From Nematopogon swammerdamellus (Eukaryota; Arthropoda; Insecta; Lepidoptera; Adelidae), in NCBI GenBank assembly GCA_946902875.1, contig OX336344.1:17753791-17817790 (forward strand): a stretch of DNA of 64,000 nucleotides, in the 5' to 3' direction. Positions within the stretch are counted from its first letter, which is position 1. Every line of letters starts with the position of its first letter. The position numbers were made by a program, and so were the translations under genes. The notes beneath the pieces are model-generated. The model worked only from the letters and a program-made list of their open reading frames with translations, searched no databases and had not been told where the DNA came from. Below, piece after piece: positions 58,601 to 64,000 of this stretch.

Positions 58601-61411
58601 TATGACAATAAACATTTTCAGGTTGTTCATATAAATGCTCAGAGTCTCGAGGCCCATAAGGACGAGTTCCGAGCCTCTTTTGAAAATCTCCCGTTACATG
58701 CGATTGCCGTTAGTGAAACATGGCTTAAGCCCTCCTTACCATCAGCATTGTATGTACTACCGGGTTACACAATGATTAGACACGACCGGCTGAGATGTCG
58801 TGGTGGTGGTGTCGCCGTGTATTTACGCGATGATTTAAATTATAAAATCTTAGCACAATCTGACCCTAATCACCAGGGTGCTGAATATATGGCATTAGAA
58901 TTGCAGGTTAATCGGGTGAAATTGTTGTTATTAGCCATTTATAGCCCTCCTAAAGTTAACTACTTCTCGGAATTGGAGGCTGTACTCACTACACATATGG
59001 TTAATTACACCCATTCGATGATTATAGGTGACTTGAACACGTGCATAACAAAAAATGACGCTCGAGCCTCCAAACTGAAATCGCTCATTGAATCAATAAA
59101 CTTACAGATGTTAAATTTGGGACCGACATATCACCTACACTTAGTACACTCTCATCTTGATGTAGCATTAGTGAGTTCCCTGGAGCATGTATCCAATTCC
59201 GGCAAGTTGACAGCGCCGGCATTTTCGCATCACGATTTGATACATATAGCTTATAAAATAAAAACACCAAAACGGAAAGCCAGAATAATTTTTCAACGTA
59301 ATTACAACAGGATAAATCGTGAGATTTTGGTAGAACAGGCAGCAGCTATAGATTGGGATGGAATACGGGCGGTAAATGAAATAGATAGTAAAGTTGAAAT
59401 GTTCAATAATAATATTCTGAAACTGTTCGATACTCATGCACCTCTCAGGAGCATGAGAGTTAAGCAATGACCTGCTCCCTGGATAACAGATGCAATACGA
59501 AGTGAAATGTCTGCAAGAGATAAGGCAAAGATCAAACACAATGTTAACCCTACTGCTGACAACTGGTCTCTCTATAAACGCCTACGTAATCGCTGTGCAC
59601 AGATGTGCAGAAATGCCAAAAGGAAATATATCTACGACCATGTTACTGGCAGTGGCGATAACAACCTTTGGACATTCTTGAAATCGATCGGGGCCTGCGA
59701 GGACAAAAAATCCGATGCTACTGTTAATTTAGATATTAATACCCTCAATACACATTTTGCTACACCACCAGTTGTTCTTGAACAGGATGCTCGGGCTGAA
59801 GCGGCTAGCGATATAATTTCTGAAGATTTACCTAATATTCCCAAATTTGAATTCTCGCATGCCACATGTAAACAGGTTAAAGAGGCAATCCTTAGGGTGA
59901 AGTCGAGGTCTGTGGGTGTTGACGGTATCAACGTTACTATGATCCTCATGATTATAAATGTGATTCTACCTATTTTGACCCATATTCTCAATGCTTCACT
60001 TCAATCTGGTGTATTCCCGACAACATGGAAAAGAGCATTGATCATTCCTCTTCCGAAAAATGCAAAGCCTACGAGCGCAAAAGACTATCGACCCATCTCT
60101 ATTTTACCTGTACTATCAAAGGTACTTGAGCGTTTGGTGCACATACAGGTGTCGCAATTTCTCAGTTTCTACAATTTGTATGATCCCTATCAATCAGGGT
60201 TTCGACCTGGACACAGCACTACTACCGCTCTGTTCAAGATTACGGAGGATGCACGACGTGCGATGGCTGCTGGGAAAGTAACCGTGATGGTTCTCTTGGA
60301 TTTCAGTAGTGCGTTTAATTCAGTAGATTTTACTTTGTTACTTGCTCGAATTCGGTCACTGAACATTTCCGACATAGTCACCACCTGGTTCTCCACCTAT
60401 TTGCATGGTCGTCAGCAATCAGTAAAATCTGGCTTGGACTTATCTGCACAGAAAGACCTGACGTGTGGTGTCCCGCAGGGAGGAGTTCTGTCTCCATTGC
60501 TATTTGCCTTATTTATTAAACCTATCACAGGTATCCTACAGTGTTGCTACCACATGTATGCTGACGACCTACAGCTCTACGTTCACACTCGACCTTGTAT
60601 GATCAACACAGCTATAGACAAAGTAAATAAGGACATAGAAGGCATCTGCGAATGGGCCAAGCGTTTTGGAGTTCTAATTAACCCTGTTAAAACACAGGCT
60701 ATAATAATTGGCAGTAGGAGACTTGTTAGCAAAATTGACAAACATGTCATACAATCGATAGTTGTGGACTCCACAGTCATACCATATGCAAAGAGTGTGA
60801 AGAATCTTGGGCTCCATGTAGATGAGAATCTGTCGTGGCAACAACATATCGGTCAGGTCAGTAAGAAAGTGTATAGCAGCTTACACTCTCTTCGCAAAAT
60901 GAAATATCTGCTGCCCTCGGGAGTTAAAAAACAAATGGCGCAGGCATATATTCTGCCGCTGTTAGACTATGCGGACACTTGCTATTTAGACCTAAAAAGT
61001 GAATTTGTAGATAAACTTGAACGCATGCAAAATGCATGTATACGCTACATCCATAACCTGAGGAAATACGATCATGTGTCTCATTATCGCAGGGAACTGG
61101 GGTGGTTAAAGATTAGAGAAAGACGTAATGCACACGTCTTAAATCTACTGTACAAAACGCTGCATAATCCAAATGCACCCTTATACTTGCGTGAAATGTT
61201 TGAACCTCTCTCAAGTCACGGCGTATGTCTCAGATCAACCAGCTCCCGTCTCCTGTTAATACCAAAGCATAACACAGAGTATATGTCTCGCTCCTTCACT
61301 GTACAAGCAGCGCGTTTGTGGAACGCCTTACATGAGAGCTTACGCTATTGTCCTAATCTGGCAATCTTCAAAAAGCAGCTGAAAGAATATTACTTACTTA
61401 AACATACCTAA
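58601..61411 (+). pseudogene. LINE ORF2: APE-type endonuclease + reverse transcriptase, one internal stop
   Basis: Frame of 936 codons from the TAA at 58598, interrupted once by TGA at 59468-59470 (codon 290). Endonuclease: HINAQS near the start, SETWL (38-42), IGDLN (142-146) and SHHDL (209-213), where the family-typical SDH is replaced by SHH. Linker with PAPWITDAIR directly after the stop. RT: FRPGHSTTTALF, LLDFSSAFNSVD (565-576, motif A), GVPQGGVLSPLLF (623-635, motif B), YADDLQLYV (653-661, motif C), KNLGLHVDENLSW. The conserved C-terminus is present (ACIRYIHNLRKYDHVSHYRR, RELGWLKIRERRN). There is no ATG in frame before codon 30 and no ORF1. The protein nicks target DNA and copies the LINE RNA. 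The stop falls at a CGA-type position, so a single C-to-T transition explains it. Otherwise undamaged: a young copy. Confidence 0.9.
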
Positions 61412-61661
61412 ATAAATATGTCATTATTATTTATTATTATTATTAAAAAAAATTGTTTTCTAATTGTTACTATTGTCTGGTAATGTTTTGGTTTTATACC
61501 ATTTTGTTGTTGTCATCTGTCATTCATTCATTCATAGTTATACTTATATTATCAAAGTATATTATATACATATTTGTAATTCAACAATGCTGGTTGTTCT
61601 GTAACTTATATTTTTCCTATATGCTAGCTACCACACTGTAAAGTATTCTTTTGATGTAACA

Positions 61662-61713
61662 CCAATAGGGGGACAGGAGGAGATTACCTTAAGGTAAAAT
61701 GCCCTCCTATTGG
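61662..61713 (+). promoter_or_regulatory. Stem-loop in the LINE 3' UTR
   Basis: CCAATAGG (61662-61669) pairs with CCTATTGG (61706-61713), and an inner 14-bp palindrome TTACCTTAAGGTAA sits in the loop. A conserved 3' hairpin is how some LINEs of the L2/CR1 group are recognised by their own reverse transcriptase. Here this is an inference from position and folding. Confidence 0.6.
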
Positions 61714-61814
61714 ATGAAATTAAATTATGTAAATTAATTTGAAAAAATGTACCAACATAGCATAAGTAATGATTTCATCCAATAAACGGTTATTTATTAT
61801 TATTTATTTATTAC

Positions 61815-62040
61815 AATATGGTGCCTGACGCCTGGGGCCCGCCATTTTTTATTTTTCATAAATAATCTAGCTAGCCTATGACGCCCAGACTATCGAAACG
61901 AACCCAAAAATGCCTCATACGTTGAAATACATTTGGCTCTGAGAGAGTAACAACGAACACACATAAGTACATACATGCGCTGTAAAAATCGTAACCCTCT
62001 TTTTTGTCTATAGTCGCGTAAAAACTAAAAATGGGTCAAT
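61815..62040 (+). repeat. Interspersed 'CGCCATTTTT' repeat, complete-looking copy
   Basis: GCCTGGGGCCCGCCATTTTT, CTAGCCTATGACGCCCAGAC, AAACGAACCCAAAAATGCC, TACATACATGCGCTG and 'GTAACCCTCTTTTTTGTC' followed by TAGTCGCGTAAAAACT. Same motif order as 7930-8150. Confidence 0.6.
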
Positions 62041-62411
62041 TATCACAAAAAGAACATTATAACATAAAAAAACTGCTAGTTCAAATTAATCAAGTGCATG
62101 GAGGAAAGGAAGAATTTTATAATAAATACCTCAAAATAATAAAAAGTAAAACAAAAATGCTTTGTATAGTTTCAGTTACAGACGCACTCCTTTCGGATTA
62201 TGATTTTTTGCAAAACCCTTCAAAAACAACGAAACAAAAACAATGTTTATCCATTACGACAGGAAAGGTGATCCGCGTCTACGTAAAAGTTGCGACGAAA
62301 GAAATAAGTACACCGAATCGATATTGTCGTACACTGCACACATTTCAATTTGTTGCCAACATTTGGTCTGCATGCACTACAACCTATATGAGAGCAAACA
62401 TACTTGAGTAA
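62031..62411 (+). CDS. Hypothetical ORF, 126 codons, possibly frameshifted
   Basis: ATG at 62031. Lys-rich N-terminal half (KKLLVQINQVHGGKEEFYNK, then YLKIIKSKTKMLCIVS) has a plausible amphipathic composition and stays open in DNA with many T/A, which is unlikely by chance. From about 62245 a second frame is also open and equally plausible (DRKGDPRLRKSCDERNKY...), ending at TGA 62408, so the true product may be shifted there. It sits directly after the CGCCATTTTT repeat and has no neighbour suggesting a function. I do not recognise a family. It may be a fragment of a transposon-encoded or duplicated host protein. Confidence 0.35.
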   Translation: MGQLSQKEHYNIKKLLVQINQVHGGKEEFYNKYLKIIKSKTKMLCIVSVTDALLSDYDFLQNPSKTTKQKQCLSITTGKVIRVYVKVATKEISTPNRYCRTLHTFQFVANIWSACTTTYMRANILE

Positions 62412-62539
62412 ACATGTTTGATATAAATAGACATGTAAACGTTGTTACATTGATAGGGTTAGAACCCAAAAGGATGTTATTCTTCACCCGAAACTGAACA
62501 CATTTTGTTTTTCGCCTTTTTGTTTGAAGCATTATGAAG

Positions 62540-62850
62540 GTTCCGTACCTCAAAAGAGGAAAAAATGAAACCCTTATATGACCACTCTTGTGTCTGTCTG
62601 TCTGTATGTCTGCATGTCCGTCCGTCTTCCACAGCTTATTTTCTCCGAATCTAGTGAAAGAAAATGGTTGAAATTTGGTACATAGGTATATAGAGTTGAT
62701 GGCGCAATCACGGGCGTATAGCGTAAATTAACAAATTTTGATTTTGGGGGTTAATTTTAGGAGACAAATTAGAAACATAAACAAGTAATATTTAAGTGCA
62801 TTGTCTGACATACTAATGAAAAGGGCTTGTTATAAGTAGTACAAATATAT
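62540..62850 (+). repeat. Second-type 'GGTTCCGTA' repeat, plus copy
   Basis: AAGGTTCCGTACCTCAAAAG, GTGTCTGTCTGTCTGTATGT, 'TTATTTTCTCCGAATCTAG', TGGTTGAAATTTGGTACATA, GTATATAGAGTTGATGGCGC, 'GGGCGTATAGCGTAAATTAAC' and ATGAAAAGGGCTTGTTATAA. The later part matches 10703-10835 and the middle part the complement of 53691-54062. Confidence 0.65.
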
Positions 62851-62860
62851 ATTTTTTTAT

Positions 62861-63499
62861 TATTTTAAAAGTCATATTTTAAAAAATATTAAAGAAAATA
62901 TAAATAAATAGAGCATTCTCTCCTCCCCTCCGCCGTTATCTCCGAAACTACTGTCTAAAATTTCGAAAAAAGTTGGAAATATGGAGACTCTCTTAAACAG
63001 TACAGTTTACAGAAAAACTTAAACGAAAATCCGAAGTCTTAAAGACCTAACGGAAAACGGAAACCTCTCCACTAGAGTTTTTTTAAACTTTTGTATGAAC
63101 AAAAGTGCCGAAAATGTTAAAATTTAACATTTCATAAAAATTTCCAGGTCAAACATTTTTTCAGCTTCATATACAGAATCAGTTTTCTATGAAATAAAAA
63201 AGTACCATCTACAAATTTTACATCGTGTTTTTGTGATTTCGTCTATGTGTACTTTTGTTTCACGTCCTCGACAAATATGCCTGTTCTATACATCTATTTC
63301 TTCGGTGTGACGTAAACTTGACGGACTTTTTACAAGCAACAGTGAAATAAATTGTTGTGGGATTCTTTAAGACAGGCGTGAAAAAGCGCCTTCCAACCCG
63401 ACATTCGCCTCACTGTTGTAAGGGTACCTACTTAGGTTAGGCTACTTACCATCTTCTACCTGCCGTGACACAGAACTTTGGATTGCAAACAGAAGTGGC
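62861..63499. other. No gene recognised
   Basis: AT-rich DNA leading into the minisatellite. Confidence 0.4.
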
Positions 63500-63960
63500 A
63501 GGAGTGTTGGGCATTTTTGTCTCTTTCAAATCCCCATAAGGGCAAAGGGTGTTTTTTGCCCTTTCTCGACATGGTCAAAGAGTACCACTTTTGTTTTTTT
63601 CTAATTCCGATAAGTACAAACTGTGCTCTTTTAGTTTCTTTTCTCATATTCATATCTCTATAAGGTCAAACCGTACCACTTTGTCTCTTTTAAATTTCCA
63701 TATCTAAGGTCTATTTCATATCTATACATGGTCAAATGGTGCCACTTATTTCTTTCTCAAATCTCAATTAGGGCAAGCCGTGCACTTTTTTTGTCACTTT
63801 TCTCATATCTCGATAATGTCAGTCCGTACCACATTTATATCTTTCAAACCTCCATAAGGGAAAAGCGTGCCACTATTGTCTCTTTCAAATCTCCATGAGG
63901 ACAAACGGTCTCTTACAAATATAAGGGACAGATAGCTAGTCTCTTTAAAATCTCAATCTG
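63500..63960 (+). repeat. Degenerate minisatellite, ~45-65 bp units
   Basis: At least eight loose units with TGTCTCTTTCAAATC, CCATAAGGnCAAA and CGTACCAC in constant order. Unit length varies because of insertions and deletions. It continues to the window edge. The complementary frames at 63456-63663 are shadows of it. Confidence 0.7.
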
Positions 63961-64000
63961 CCATGAAGTCAACTAGATGATATTATAAAATTATTTTGGA

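Larger units (their letters stand above)
58601..61810 (+). mobile_element. Nearly complete L2/CR1/Daphne-like LINE
   Basis: The ORF2 reading frame (58601-61411) is followed by about 400 bp of 3' UTR with a stem-loop at 61662-61713 and AATAAA in CCAATAAACGG (61780), ending in a (TTATTTATTA)-type tail to about 61810. ORF1 and the 5' UTR are missing, so it is 5'-truncated. Clade is judged from motif style only. Confidence 0.85.

Overview
The window looks like non-genic, repeat-dense DNA of an arthropod, most likely a moth or butterfly (Lepidoptera). The reasons are AT-rich unique sequence with no operons, ribosome-binding sites or long host ORFs, 3' ends of insect-type LINEs (RTE, CR1/Zenon-like, L2/Daphne-like, and one with a restriction-like endonuclease), and interspersed repeats I associate with lepidopteran genomes. 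I recognise no intact host gene. Almost every longer ORF lies inside a transposable element. The lineage call rests on repeat style and was not tested by any search.

Layout. 0-9 kb: modular SINEs, a 52-bp palindromic insertion, a large inverted repeat with a recent 628-bp tandem duplication (3.9-5.6 kb), and two opposed CR1-like LINE pieces (6.0-7.0 kb). 9-24 kb: a MITE/SINE composite, a 1.47-kb element with about 565-bp inverted arms (12.8-14.2 kb), minisatellites, RTE tails and a probable LTR (19.5 kb). 24-40 kb: mainly SINE modules and LINE 3' ends. 40-42.4 kb: a long, still-open fragment of an LINE with a restriction-like endonuclease. 42-58 kb: hAT-like MITEs with target duplications, a fold-back element made of about 67-bp repeats around a relic of the same endonuclease-type LINE (49.1-50.8 kb), and palindromic elements. 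58.6-61.8 kb: an almost complete L2/CR1/Daphne-like LINE ORF2 with one internal stop. 61.8-64 kb: repeats, a small unidentified ORF and a degenerate minisatellite.

The unifying theme is a modular SINE superfamily used throughout the entries. Head-1 is a hairpin-rich segment that starts GTGTGGGGCCGGTACTT and contains GTCGTAAAAGGCGACTAAGG. Head-2 is a tRNA-like A box and B box that flank a segment closely resembling the internal promoter of 5S rRNA. Body-X is a common 3' part that ends in GTGTCAGTTTCCATAAAAA. Body-Y is a different 3' part that ends in a TATG-rich tail. The combinations head-1+head-2+body-X, head-2+body-X, head-1+body-X, head-1+body-Y and head-1 plus a CAA-tailed body all occur here. 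The LINEs present could supply the reverse transcriptase for such elements, but no LINE-SINE 3'-end match was established.
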